From Pseudomonadota bacterium (GTDB lineage: Bacteria; Chloroflexota; UBA5177; JAJPKF01), in the NCBI GenBank assembly GCA_021323865.1, contig JAJPKF010000012.1:186001-250000 (forward strand): DNA of 64,000 bases. The letters are read 5' to 3'. Under the pieces are notes generated by a model. It searched no databases, was not told the origin of the DNA, and was given only the letters and a program-made list of their open reading frames with translations. Each line of letters opens with the position of its first letter. Position 1 is the stretch's first letter. The position numbers and the translations under genes were made by a program. Of this stretch, positions 46,546 through 55,074 are shown piece by piece.

Positions 46546-47454
46546 TCAGAGCCCCGAGCGCGCTTTGTGCCGGCGTGGCAGAGAGGAGCCGACAGGGATG
46601 CCGGCTCGCAGCTGGCCAGATTCGCCCAGTCCTGGTGCCGAGATGTGGGGCGAAAGTGGATAGAGGGCCGAGATGGTCCTGATGTCGAAGTTCTGCGGCT
46701 TGTCGTAGCGATAGGCATCAGATGTCGGCACCATCACCGAGGCCACGTGTCGGTAGACGTGCTTGAGCCCCAAGGCATGTCCAATCTCGTGGAGAAGCAG
46801 GTGTCGGAGCATCGGAAGCGGGTATTGCAGAAGGTCGCCGTGGACCAGATAGCTGTTGTTCACCTCAATGGTGGCGTGGCTCAAGCCACACCCGAAGACG
46901 TTGACATCCGGGATGGTGAGCCCGGCATGGTCATACCAAAATCCTCGAGTCCCAAAGAACCCGGACCGAACCACGATGTCGGCTCGGCCCGGTCGACCCA
47001 CCTGTTGAAATCGCAGCACCGGCCAGGCGGCCGACCAGGACTGGAAGGCGCGCCTGGTTGCGGCCGCGTACTCACTTCGGAACGGTGTGGGCGGCCCGAG
47101 CCGGAAGGCATAGCTGAGCCTGAGGGTCCCTGAGGCGGGATCGTACGGCCAGAGAGAGGTGTGGTCAAGAGGGTTGGCAAAGCAGATGCCGCTGTTTGGC
47201 ACGCGCTGAAAACCAAGGGATGCGACGCCTCCCAGGGGAAGAAGGACCGCAAGGCATGCGGCCGCCCAGATGGCTTGCCTGCGCCGAAATCTGGGTCGCC
47301 GAAGTGGCCGGTGCCGCCGAGAGCTGACTCTCGCGTTGAGCGGCCCATGTCGGGAGCCCTCTAGCAGCGACGCGCCACAATGCCCGCAGTACGAGGCACC
47401 CTGTTCGGCTGCCCCACAGATTGGACACGCGCCTGCCCCCGGCTCCTGTCGCAC
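46546..47454 (-). CDS. Membrane-anchored matrixin-like metalloprotease with N-terminal zinc ribbon
   Basis: The 302-residue protein has an N-terminal zinc ribbon (CPIC and CGHC, residues 10-26), then a basic linker and one membrane segment (AIWAAACLAVLLPLGGVASLG, about 61-81). The outer part is a metzincin-like domain. The zinc motif HEIGHALGLKH (about residues 221-231, H-E-x(2)-H-x(2)-G-x(2)-H) is followed by a Met turn, VASVMVP. This is the matrixin/M10 layout. It lacks the usual pro-peptide Cys switch. The substrate is probably an extracellular protein. A cytosolic ribbon fused to an outer protease is unusual. Confidence 0.8.
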   Translation of the reverse strand: MRQEPGAGACPICGAAEQGASYCGHCGASLLEGSRHGPLNARVSSRRHRPLRRPRFRRRQAIWAAACLAVLLPLGGVASLGFQRVPNSGICFANPLDHTSLWPYDPASGTLRLSYAFRLGPPTPFRSEYAAATRRAFQSWSAAWPVLRFQQVGRPGRADIVVRSGFFGTRGFWYDHAGLTIPDVNVFGCGLSHATIEVNNSYLVHGDLLQYPLPMLRHLLLHEIGHALGLKHVYRHVASVMVPTSDAYRYDKPQNFDIRTISALYPLSPHISAPGLGESGQLRAGIPVGSSLPRRHKARSGL

Positions 47455-47495
47455 TCCCAGCCCTTTCGGAGTACAAGTTCGGTCGCGACTTTAGT

Positions 47496-49037
47496 TTACG
47501 CCAGTGGCGGCCGGGGTTCGACCGCTGAGTTTTGAGCCGTTCCGGCAGGGCCGAGAACCAGTAGACGGTACAGGGCGCTTTGGCGTTCTCGTGCGACTCG
47601 ATAGGCGTCGCCCATGCGAGCCGGTTGGTGCACCTTCTCGAGAACCGGCTCGAGGTCGCCTTCGTCGACGCCGAGAAGCCGCAGGGCCATGACCGCCGCG
47701 CCCCGACTCGAAGCTTCCAGTACCGGCGATTCCCAGACCTCATGTTCGAGGACGGCGGCCAATATCTGAAGCCACGTCTGTGACTCCAGGAGCGCCGCCC
47801 CGGCCGCGATGACCATCGGCCTGCCATCCATGGTCGCTGTGAGATCGTCGAAGACGGCGCGGAGCTGATAGCTCACGGATTCCAAGGCCGCCTGAAGAAT
47901 GTCGACCGGCTTGGTGCTGACATGGAGCCCCACGATGGCCGCCCGTGCCGATCCAATCCAGTCCGGGCTTCGCTCGCCCGCGATGAAAGGCAGCACCGTC
48001 AATCCGCCGGCGTCGGGTGGACGGGCTCGAATCTCCTCCTCACACTCCGTAAGCGATGCCACCCGGAACGTCTCCTTGATCCAGGCGACAAGATTGCCGC
48101 CTTCGGCCAGTGCCGCTCCGCGCACTTCACGGTCCCGATCGAGACGGTACGTCCAGAGCGACGACCGAGCGCCGTCGGTCCTGCTAGCCGGGCGTTTTCC
48201 GGCGCCCTTGGACACGACGACGCGTACCGCCGACGAGGTGCCGACGCTGATGACCACGCGCTGAGAGAGCAGGCCCCCGGCGCCCACATTGGCGCAGGCG
48301 CCATCGCCATGAGCCGGCAACCAAACGGCCCGGCTGAAGTGGGGCCAGCGTTTCTGGAATTCCGGTGTCAGGGCAGCAGGAGAATCGTCGATCGGCGACA
48401 GCCGGAGGGCCGACTCCTCATGTGCGAGCCGCAGTGCGTAGGGGTCCCAGCCGGCTGAGGACACATTCAACAGGCCGGTGCCCGAGGCCATGGATACACT
48501 CACCTGTAAACGGCCCGTGAAACGGAGGTGAAGATACTCGGCGAACGAACACAGGTGGGCCGCTGAATCGAGCAAGGTCGGCCACTGCTGCTTCATCCAG
48601 CGGATCTTGGCTGGCCAATAGCTGGCGTGCAGGCCGGCGCCGGTCCGTCGATGAAGCAGCCACGGTTTGCACTCGGTTTCCAGTCTGGAAATGATCTGGC
48701 CCGGCCTCGTATCCGCCCAAAGCAGGAGCGGAGTCAGGGGCTGAGCTCTGGCGTCGAGCGCCATGATGCTGTGCCAAAAGCAGGAAATTCCGACGGCGGC
48801 AATCTCGCCTCGCCCAATCTGCGGCTGCCCATGCAGCTCATCCAAGATCGAGCAGATGAGGTCGAGGAGTTCTCCCGGATCGAGCTCAGAAGCGCCCTCC
48901 CGTGAGATGTCGGGAGCATGGGCTCGTTGAACCGGCGCCATCAGAGGCATCGCGCGCTCGTCGTATGCGATCGCCCGGACGGAGGATGTGCCGATGTCGA
49001 CCCCGAGCACCCAGGTCGGCCGTTTGCTTCCCGACAT
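47496..49037 (-). CDS. FGGY family carbohydrate kinase
   Basis: An ATP-dependent sugar kinase of two actin-like domains and 513 residues. VLGVDIGTSSVRAIAYDE opens the first phosphate loop, ISVGTSSAVRVVV the second, and FIAGERSPDW and EASSRGAAVMALRLLG complete the family pattern. PLLLWADTRPG is typical of the gluconokinase/xylulokinase branch, and gluconate is the best guess. No sugar transporter or catabolic gene adjoins it. It lies on the minus strand, 41 bases from the protease gene. Confidence 0.83.
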   Translation of the reverse strand: MSGSKRPTWVLGVDIGTSSVRAIAYDERAMPLMAPVQRAHAPDISREGASELDPGELLDLICSILDELHGQPQIGRGEIAAVGISCFWHSIMALDARAQPLTPLLLWADTRPGQIISRLETECKPWLLHRRTGAGLHASYWPAKIRWMKQQWPTLLDSAAHLCSFAEYLHLRFTGRLQVSVSMASGTGLLNVSSAGWDPYALRLAHEESALRLSPIDDSPAALTPEFQKRWPHFSRAVWLPAHGDGACANVGAGGLLSQRVVISVGTSSAVRVVVSKGAGKRPASRTDGARSSLWTYRLDRDREVRGAALAEGGNLVAWIKETFRVASLTECEEEIRARPPDAGGLTVLPFIAGERSPDWIGSARAAIVGLHVSTKPVDILQAALESVSYQLRAVFDDLTATMDGRPMVIAAGAALLESQTWLQILAAVLEHEVWESPVLEASSRGAAVMALRLLGVDEGDLEPVLEKVHQPARMGDAYRVARERQSALYRLLVLGPAGTAQNSAVEPRPPLA

Positions 49038-49155
49038 CAGCTGACATCTCGGGTGGCAATCACCTCTGATTGTCGCCAGAAGCGGGACGGCACGAGCTCG
49101 CGCCGTGTGGGAGTTCGAGCTCTATTCGTGCGGCCCGCCACTACCATGGAAGGAG

Positions 49156-49626
49156 ATGGGTGAGGGGGACGGGAAGCGCTACCTCTCGTGGCAGGACGTC
49201 GAGTCCCTGGTTTCGCGACTGGTCGACCAACTGCCGGAGACCTACGACCGCCTCTTGGTCGTTACCCGAGGCGGAATGATCCCGGCGGCCCTGGTGAGTC
49301 AGCTTCTCGGCATACGGGACATCCTGGTCGCCGCCGTGATGTTCTATTCGGGACCCGACGCCCGTCTTCCTGAGCCGCTTTTCCTTCAGTTCCCCGAAGA
49401 CCCACTCGTCGCCGGAAAGCGAATCCTGGTCATCGACGACGTCTGGGACAGCGGCGGCACGTCTGTCTCGGTCTGCAACCGGCTCCGGCGAGCCGGAGCT
49501 CTACCCGAGGTGGCCGTCCTGCATTACAAGCCACAGCGTTCGAACTACCCTGCGGAGCGACCGGATTACTACGTCGAAGAAACGGCCGACTGGATCATAT
49601 ATCCCTGGCAGCCCAAGGGCGACTAG
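49156..49626 (+). CDS. Phosphoribosyltransferase (xanthine/hypoxanthine-guanine type)
   Basis: The 156-residue protein has the type I PRT fold. LVVTRGGMIPAALVSQLLG provides the first loop, and the PRPP motif is ILVIDDVWDSGGTSVSVCNRL (about residues 97-117, with the acidic pair DD). KPQRSNYPAERPDYYVEET is the flexible C-terminal region. Substrate cannot be fixed; purine base salvage is the usual role. Start codons GTG 49105 and ATG 49156 are both open; the later gives the usual length. It is divergent from the kinase gene. Confidence 0.8.
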   Translation: MGEGDGKRYLSWQDVESLVSRLVDQLPETYDRLLVVTRGGMIPAALVSQLLGIRDILVAAVMFYSGPDARLPEPLFLQFPEDPLVAGKRILVIDDVWDSGGTSVSVCNRLRRAGALPEVAVLHYKPQRSNYPAERPDYYVEETADWIIYPWQPKGD

Positions 49627-49653
49627 GCCGCCAAAAGAGCAGCAACACCTGCC

Positions 49654-49659
49654 TATAAT
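49654..49659 (+). promoter_or_regulatory. Possible -10 element of dnaX
   Basis: A perfect TATAAT 28 bases before the TTG start of dnaX. The sequence 17 bases upstream is not a good -35 box. Transcription would start near 49666. Confidence 0.45.
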
Positions 49660-49686
49660 TCGGGGCATCACAACCTGAGGACAGCC

Positions 49687-51417
49687 TTGTCATCGCAATC
49701 CCTCTACCGGAAATGGCGGTCTCGGTCGTTTGAAGACATCCTCGGGCAGGGGCCGATCGTCGCGACCCTTCGCAACGCCGTCAAGCACGACCATGTTTCC
49801 CACGCCTATCTCTTTACCGGACCTCGCGGCACCGGGAAGACCAGCACCGCCCGCATCCTCGCCAAGGCAGTCAACTGTCTCGCCCCACAGGATGGCAATC
49901 CCTGCGGCCAGTGTCGGATGTGTGTGGCCATAGCCGACGGGAGCAGCCCGGACGTCATCGAGATTGACGGCGCCTCCAACAACAGCATCGACGACATTCG
50001 CGGGCTGCGTGAGCGAGTCGCGTTTGTGCCTGCCGAAGCCCGCTTCAAGGTCTACGTCATCGATGAGATTCACCGCCTCAGCGGCAGCGCATTCGACGGC
50101 CTCCTAAAGACCCTGGAAGAGCCACCTCAACACGTGCTGTTCATCTTCGCCAGCACCGAGCCGCACAAGGTGCCCGAAACGATCCTGTCTCGCTGCCAGC
50201 GCTTTGACTTTCATCGCATCGATCGAGAGAGCACCATCTCCCGCCTGAGAGAGGTCTCGCGTGAGGAGGGGATCGAGCTCACCGACACGGCCATGGACCT
50301 CATCGCTCAACAGAGCGCCGGTAGCTTGCGGGATGCCCTGGGAATCCTGGATCAGGTGCGGGTTTTCGGGGGAAACGTCGTCGACGAGGATGCCGTTCGG
50401 AACAGCGTCGGCATCGGACGTCCGGCCATCGTATCGTCCCTCGGCCAGCACATCATCGACGGGAACGCCGGAGCTGCCTTGGCACAGCTTCACGACGCGG
50501 TGGGCCACGGCGTCGACCCCCGATCGCTGTCCCGCCAGCTCATCGACTACTGGCGAGGATTGCTCCTGGCGGTTAACGGCTCCGAATCGGATCTGGATAT
50601 CGATCCGGCGCTCAGAGAGCCCATACGCGCCCAGGCTGCTCGGATCTCAAACGCCGGATGCCTGGCCGTCCTGAGGGCACTCACGGAGCAGGTCGTGGAG
50701 CCACGGCTCAACGTCGACCCACAGCTACCGGTGGAAATGGGCATCGTGCAGGCCATCCTCCTGCTCCACGACGCGGGTGCGGCGGCGGGAGGGTCCGTCG
50801 AAGTCGCCGGTCCTCGAGACACCCGCGTCCCAACGGATCAGGACAGCAGGCCGCGCGGCTCTCGTCCGAGATCGAGCCCAAGCGTGCCCGTGGAGACGGG
50901 CGCGGAACCTTTCTATTCGCCACCGCCGGCCGACGCGCCGCTCGCCGCCGTCGCGGAGTCAAGGAGACCGGAAGACACGGAGGTTTCCGATCGTTCGAGT
51001 GCGGAGAGCCTGGAATCTCCGAGCCGCAGCGACTCCGGCGCCCCGCCCACGGCTGGCGTCGAGGAGGCATGGCCTGCCGTGCTCGAGGCGGTACGTCAGA
51101 AGTCGCGCATCGTCGAACGGGCCCTGCGGAGGGGGCGCTTGATGGACGTTTCAGAACGAGAGCTTACGGTCGGCTTCGTCTATCCCTACGAGCGGGATGA
51201 GGTCGACAAGATCCGTAACCGGCAGCTGGTCGAGAGCGCCATTCACGAGATCGCCGGCTCGAAAGTTCGCCTTCGCTGCGTCACGGATTCGGCTCGGCCG
51301 CGTCAGCCCGCCTCCGCAGACACCGCCGACGACCTGGACACATTCATGCGCGAGGCCAAAATGGCGCTGCTCGCAGTTCACCATGCCGAGCTGAACGCCA
51401 CCAAGAGCCGCCGCTGA
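49687..51417 (+). CDS. dnaX: DNA polymerase III subunit gamma/tau
   Basis: DnaX is the clamp-loader ATPase. The Walker A motif lies in [20 protein letters not shown] (about residues 41-60), the zinc module in [16 protein letters not shown] (about 65-80), and [12 protein letters not shown] is Walker [11 protein letters not shown] follows. The C-terminal half (about 370-470) is a low-complexity Ser/Pro/Arg-rich linker before a small tau-like domain ([20 protein letters not shown], 463-482). At 576 residues it is tau-like; there is no evident frameshift slip run, so a separate gamma is not predicted. The start is a TTG at 49687 with CCTGAGG ahead. Confidence 0.93.
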   Translation: MSSQSLYRKWRSRSFEDILGQGPIVATLRNAVKHDHVSHAYLFTGPRGTGKTSTARILAKAVNCLAPQDGNPCGQCRMCVAIADGSSPDVIEIDGASNNSIDDIRGLRERVAFVPAEARFKVYVIDEIHRLSGSAFDGLLKTLEEPPQHVLFIFASTEPHKVPETILSRCQRFDFHRIDRESTISRLREVSREEGIELTDTAMDLIAQQSAGSLRDALGILDQVRVFGGNVVDEDAVRNSVGIGRPAIVSSLGQHIIDGNAGAALAQLHDAVGHGVDPRSLSRQLIDYWRGLLLAVNGSESDLDIDPALREPIRAQAARISNAGCLAVLRALTEQVVEPRLNVDPQLPVEMGIVQAILLLHDAGAAAGGSVEVAGPRDTRVPTDQDSRPRGSRPRSSPSVPVETGAEPFYSPPPADAPLAAVAESRRPEDTEVSDRSSAESLESPSRSDSGAPPTAGVEEAWPAVLEAVRQKSRIVERALRRGRLMDVSERELTVGFVYPYERDEVDKIRNRQLVESAIHEIAGSKVRLRCVTDSARPRQPASADTADDLDTFMREAKMALLAVHHAELNATKSRR

Positions 51418-51439
51418 CCGAACGGCTCCCGGAGATGAC

Positions 51440-51516
51440 TGGTCGGGGAGACTGGATTCGAACCAGCGACCCCTTGCACCCCATGCAAGTGCGCTACCGG
51501 GCTGCGCCACTCCCCG
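51440..51516 (-). tRNA. tRNA-Pro (anticodon GGG)
   Basis: Reading from 51516 on the minus strand, CGGGGAG pairs with CTCCCCG. The anticodon arm CTTGC-ATGGGGT-GCAAG presents GGG, and the T arm reads CTGGTTCGAATCCAG. The discriminator A is followed by an encoded CCA. A good promoter lies upstream at 51527-51556. Confidence 0.93.
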
Positions 51517-51526
51517 ACGTTGCTCG

Positions 51527-51556
51527 ATTTTACGGGCAATTCGTCCGATCCGTCAA
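51527..51556 (-). promoter_or_regulatory. Promoter of tRNA-Pro
   Basis: On the minus strand TTGACG (51556-51551) and TAAAAT (51532-51527) are separated by 18 bases. The -10 box ends 10 bases before the tRNA 5' end. It lies back-to-back with the ftsY promoter region. Confidence 0.65.
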
Positions 51557-51567
51557 AGCCGCCTCGA

Positions 51568-51573
51568 TATAAT
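51568..51573 (+). promoter_or_regulatory. Possible -10 element of ftsY
   Basis: A perfect TATAAT, with the expected transcription start near 51580. The -35 region overlaps the -35 box of the divergent tRNA-Pro promoter and shows no strong match of its own. Confidence 0.45.
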
Positions 51574-51581
51574 TCGGCATA

Positions 51582-51607
51582 CCTCCTGCCTTCAGGCGGG
51601 AGGTTTT
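51582..51607 (+). promoter_or_regulatory. Leader hairpin before ftsY
   Basis: CCTCCTGCC pairs with GGCGGGAGG around a TTCA loop, with one T-G pair, followed by TTTT. It would lie at the extreme 5' end of the ftsY mRNA. It resembles a small intrinsic terminator or a 5' stabilising stem; its role is not known. Confidence 0.5.
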
Positions 51608-51626
51608 CTGTACCAGGAGCGCGTGG

Positions 51627-52577
51627 GTGTTCTGGCGACGAAATCGAGCCGTTGCCGTTCCGTTGCAATCGGAGGAGGCTGAGGCCCTCGAACGCAGTGT
51701 CGAGAAGACCCGGGAATCGGTCTTCGGCCGTGTCTCCCAGTTGTTTCGAAGGCCGGTCCTCGACGAGTCAACATGGGATGAGCTGACGCAGCTCCTCATG
51801 GAATCGGATATTGGCCCGAGCCGGGCGTTCCGATTGGTGGAGCACGCTCGCGAGATGGTCGAAGGGGAGACGCTGAAGACGCCGGTGGAAGCCGAGACGG
51901 CGCTCCGGCGACAGCTTGTTGAGAGCCTGGGAGCGGCCGAGCCCATGCTCCTCGAGGACCAGCCCGGTCGGCTGGCGGTCCATATGGTGGGCGTGAACGG
52001 CTCGGGCAAGACAACCACCTCTGCCAAGCTCTCGGCGTATCTCCGGCACCGAGGACGATCGACCCTCCTGGCCGCGGCGGACACGTTTCGAGCGGCGGCC
52101 ATCGACCAGCTGCAGGTGTGGGGAGAACGGACGGGGACGGACGTCATCGCCGGTCAGCAGGGTTCCGATCTGGGCGCCGTGGTCTTCGACGCCGTGCACG
52201 CCGCCAGGATGCGTGGGCTCGATACTGTGATCATCGATACCGCCGGCCGGCTGCACACCAAGACCAATCTGATGGACGAGCTCAGCAAGCTGCGGCGGGT
52301 AGCGACGAAGGCCGACCCGGACGTGACTCAGGTGGCGCTGCTCGTTCTCGATGCCACCACGGGGCAGAACGCCTTGATGCAGGCAAAGCGGTTTCTCGAG
52401 GCCGTTCAGGTCGACGGCATCATCCTCACGAAGCTGGACGGCACGGCCAAGGGCGGGGTGGTGTTTGCTGTCTTCGAGGAGCTCAACCTGCCCATCTGGT
52501 ATGTCGGCTCGGGAGAAAAGCTCACCGATCTGGCGCCATTCGACCACCTTGCCTTCGTCAACGCCCTGTTCCGGTGA
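51627..52577 (+). CDS. ftsY: Signal recognition particle receptor FtsY
   Basis: FtsY is the membrane-associated GTPase that receives the SRP-ribosome complex. The NG domain has the P-loop [15 protein letters not shown] (about residues 114-128), the [11 protein letters not shown] motif, [16 protein letters not shown], and [10 protein letters not shown] (guanine recognition). The N-terminal A domain is very short (about 30 residues) and not strongly acidic, as in many Gram-positives and Chloroflexota. The GTG at 51627 is preceded by AGGAG at spacing 7. At 316 residues it is full length. The ffh gene follows 42 bases downstream, so SRP receptor and particle GTPase are co-expressed. Confidence 0.95.
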   Translation: MFWRRNRAVAVPLQSEEAEALERSVEKTRESVFGRVSQLFRRPVLDESTWDELTQLLMESDIGPSRAFRLVEHAREMVEGETLKTPVEAETALRRQLVESLGAAEPMLLEDQPGRLAVHMVGVNGSGKTTTSAKLSAYLRHRGRSTLLAAADTFRAAAIDQLQVWGERTGTDVIAGQQGSDLGAVVFDAVHAARMRGLDTVIIDTAGRLHTKTNLMDELSKLRRVATKADPDVTQVALLVLDATTGQNALMQAKRFLEAVQVDGIILTKLDGTAKGGVVFAVFEELNLPIWYVGSGEKLTDLAPFDHLAFVNALFR

Positions 52578-52619
52578 GGGACTCGCCACGCAAGCGACAG
52601 GATCTGGAGAGCTAACCAT

Positions 52620-53957
52620 ATGTTTGACAATCTGACCGACCGACTCACCTCCATCTTTTCCGGCCTTCGAAGCAAGGGCGCGTTGACGGAGCAGGATGTG
52701 GAGGAGGCGATGCGTGAGGTGCGCATGTCTCTCCTCGAGGCCGATGTCAATTTCCGCGTCGTCAAGGACTTCGTCGCTCGGGTGAAAGAGCGCAGCATCG
52801 GCGGCGATGTCCTCCAAAGCCTCACGCCGGCGCAACAAGTCGTGAAGATCGTGCACGAGGAGCTGGTGGCGTTGCTCGGCGATGCCGCTCCTCTGCGCCT
52901 GGACGGACAGCCGCCTGCCGTCATCATGCTGGCCGGGCTCCAGGGCTCCGGAAAGACGACCACCGCCGCCAAGCTTGCCCTGCTGCTCCGCAAGCAAAAG
53001 CAGCTACCACTGCTCGTCGCCGCCGACACCTACCGTCCCGCCGCCGTCGACCAGCTTGTCTACCTCGGCAAGCAACTAGACGTTCCCGTCTATTCGGAAG
53101 GTACGAGCAGCAAGCCTCCGGTTATCGTGGCCAATGCACTCAGAGAGGCGAGGACGGCCGGGCGAACCGTAGTCATTCTGGACACGGCCGGTCGGCTGCA
53201 TGTTGATAACGCCATGATGGAAGAGCTTCGCGAGATTGGCGCTCTCTCGCGCCCCTCCGAGACCCTGCTGGTCGCGGACGCCATGACCGGCCAGGACGCC
53301 GTCCGCGTGGCGGAGCAGTTTCATGAAAGCGTATCGCTGACCGGGCTCATCCTCACCAAGGTCGACGGCGATGCTCGAGGAGGCGCCGCGCTCTCGATTC
53401 GCCAGGTCACCGGAGTCCCCATCAAGTTTCTGGGGACGAGCGAGAAGCCCGATGGCCTCGAGACGTTCCATCCCGACCGTCTAGCTCAGCGAATTCTTGG
53501 CATGGGCGATGTGCTTTCCCTCATCGAGAAGGCGCAGGAGACCTTCGACGAGGAAGAGGCGCTGCGCATGCAGAAGAAGCTGCGCACGGCCACATTTGAC
53601 CTCGAGGACTTCCTAAATCAAGTCCAGAGCCTGAAGAAGATGGGCCCCCTAACGGGCATCATGGAGATGATTCCCGGCATGCGCGGCGCTATGAAAGGGA
53701 TGGGGGGAGTTCCCGACTTCAACGACAAAGAGTTCAAGCGGGTCGAAGCAATGATCACCTCAATGACGCGGCAGGAGCGCCACAATCCGACCATGATCAA
53801 CGGCAGCAGACGGCGACGGATTGCGCAAGGCAGCGGAACAACGATTCAGGACGTTAACCAGCTGCTGAATCAGTTCCGAGATATGCAGAAGCTCATGAAG
53901 TCGATGATGACCGGCGGCAAGCGCGTTCCGAAAGCGCTGCGAGGCATTCTCGGCTAG
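52620..53957 (+). CDS. ffh: Signal recognition particle protein Ffh
   Basis: Ffh is the SRP GTPase that binds signal sequences and 4.5S RNA. The G domain shows LAGLQGSGKTTTAAKLALLL, DTYRPAAVDQL, DTAGRLHVDNAMMEEL and TKVDGDARGGAAL. The Met-rich M domain has the RNA-binding NGSRRRRIAQGSGTT segment (about residues 397-411), with MQKLMKSMM as part of the hydrophobic groove. At 445 residues it is normal. It closely follows ftsY. The SRP RNA gene was looked for near dnaX and not seen. Its end overlaps the convergent Crp/Fnr gene by 4 bases. Confidence 0.96.
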   Translation: MFDNLTDRLTSIFSGLRSKGALTEQDVEEAMREVRMSLLEADVNFRVVKDFVARVKERSIGGDVLQSLTPAQQVVKIVHEELVALLGDAAPLRLDGQPPAVIMLAGLQGSGKTTTAAKLALLLRKQKQLPLLVAADTYRPAAVDQLVYLGKQLDVPVYSEGTSSKPPVIVANALREARTAGRTVVILDTAGRLHVDNAMMEELREIGALSRPSETLLVADAMTGQDAVRVAEQFHESVSLTGLILTKVDGDARGGAALSIRQVTGVPIKFLGTSEKPDGLETFHPDRLAQRILGMGDVLSLIEKAQETFDEEEALRMQKKLRTATFDLEDFLNQVQSLKKMGPLTGIMEMIPGMRGAMKGMGGVPDFNDKEFKRVEAMITSMTRQERHNPTMINGSRRRRIAQGSGTTIQDVNQLLNQFRDMQKLMKSMMTGGKRVPKALRGILG

Positions 53958-54637
53958 TAGACGCGCCTGGCGAGCCTATGTCGGTCGCGGATGAGAATGC
54001 GCCCGTTCTTGCTCTGGATAACGCCCTGCCGGCGAAACAGCGCAAGAGTCTTATTGATGCTCTCACGTGTGGTGCCCACCATGGTCGCCAGCTCTTCCTG
54101 CGTCAGCCGGAGATCAATCAGGCGGCCGCCATCGCCATCCACGCCCACCTGATCGCTCAGCTCCAACAGACGCTTGGCAAGCCGGGCAGGCACGTCCAGG
54201 AAGGTCATGTCCTGCACCAGCTCATCTGAGGCGCGAATCCGCCGCGCAAGCATCTCCAGGCAGCGTAGCGCGATGCGCGGGTGCGATTGCACCAGAGCGT
54301 AGAAGCTCTCCCTGCTCAGGGAGAGAGTGGTGGTGGGCTCGACTGCGGTGACGGTGCCGGTGCGCGGCTCGTTTGTGAAGATGGAGATCTCACCGATGAT
54401 GCTGCCCGGCCCGAAGACGTCGATGAGCAGCTCGTCGCCGGCGTCGGTCTGGCGAGTGATCTTCACCCATCCCCGCTCGATCAGATAGAGGCGGCCACTG
54501 GGATCGTTCTGATAGAACATGACCTCGCCGCGTCGGAACGAGCGACGCGTCATGCGACGCTGCAGCTCGGTCAGCTCGGCATCGTCGAGGTGCGCAAAAA
54601 GGGCCGCTCGCCGCAGCCCCGAGTCAGCCGGAGGCAC
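53954..54637 (-). CDS. Crp/Fnr family transcriptional regulator
   Basis: The 227-residue protein has a cyclic-nucleotide-binding fold (residues 12-130, with FGPGSIIGEISIFTNEPRTGTVTAVEPTT) and a C-terminal winged helix-turn-helix (LTQEELATMVGTTRESINKTLALFRR, about 174-199). The pocket lacks some residues of true cAMP sites, so the effector is unknown. The GTG start at 54637 directly follows the stop of the CNB protein gene. It is the last gene of a three-gene minus-strand unit, and could regulate that unit or its neighbours. Confidence 0.85.
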   Translation of the reverse strand: MPPADSGLRRAALFAHLDDAELTELQRRMTRRSFRRGEVMFYQNDPSGRLYLIERGWVKITRQTDAGDELLIDVFGPGSIIGEISIFTNEPRTGTVTAVEPTTTLSLSRESFYALVQSHPRIALRCLEMLARRIRASDELVQDMTFLDVPARLAKRLLELSDQVGVDGDGGRLIDLRLTQEELATMVGTTRESINKTLALFRRQGVIQSKNGRILIRDRHRLARRVY

Positions 54638-55042
54638 TCACCGCCCAGGCTCCCGCAGGCGGGTGGACAACGTCTTGAGGAGATTGATCGCGATGTCCGG
54701 ATTCTCGCGGATCTGGGCTCGGAACTCGGAGGTCGAGATGACCGCGGCCTGAGTGGGCGTGTCCGCCACTACGGTCGCCGATCGGGGCCGATCGTCGATG
54801 AGCGACATCTCCCCAAAAACCTGGCCGGGTCCAATCTGGGCCACGGCCTCCCCATGACGCATCACCTTGCATGAGCCGGAAAGCACCACACCCATGCCGC
54901 CATATCCGCCACTGCCTTCCTCGATGACCACATGCTCGGGCTGATAGTTCACAACCTTCATGCGTCTGGCGATGTTCCGAAGGTGCTTCTTGTCCAGTCC
55001 GGCGAACAACGAGACGTTGGCAAGTGCCTCTTCGAGCTCCAT
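54638..55042 (-). CDS. Cyclic nucleotide-binding domain protein without DNA-binding domain
   Basis: The 134-residue protein is a single cNMP-binding beta-roll: LSGSCKVMRHGEAVAQIGPGQVFGEMSLIDDRPRSATVVAD has the G-E-M-S-L-x(3)-R-S-A pattern close to phosphate-binding cassettes. There is no HTH. The start MELEEALANV at 55042 is preferred over the 55306 start, whose extra 88 residues look like a shadow of the AIM24-like gene. It may bind a nucleotide or act as a partner of the Crp-like regulator next to it. Confidence 0.8.
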   Translation of the reverse strand: MELEEALANVSLFAGLDKKHLRNIARRMKVVNYQPEHVVIEEGSGGYGGMGVVLSGSCKVMRHGEAVAQIGPGQVFGEMSLIDDRPRSATVVADTPTQAAVISTSEFRAQIRENPDIAINLLKTLSTRLREPGR

Positions 55043-55074
55043 TTCGTTATCCCTTCCGGCGGCGAATGATCGCC

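Noticed and set aside
49627-49686. Possible SRP RNA gene upstream of dnaX
   Set aside because: SRP RNA often lies beside dnaX, but no GGAAG/GCAGCC-type core is present in this short gap.
51151-51668. Two minus-strand frames around tRNA-Pro
   Set aside because: They contain the tRNA-derived strings [19 protein letters not shown] and [14 protein letters not shown], typical of spurious frames across a tRNA, and overlap dnaX and ftsY.
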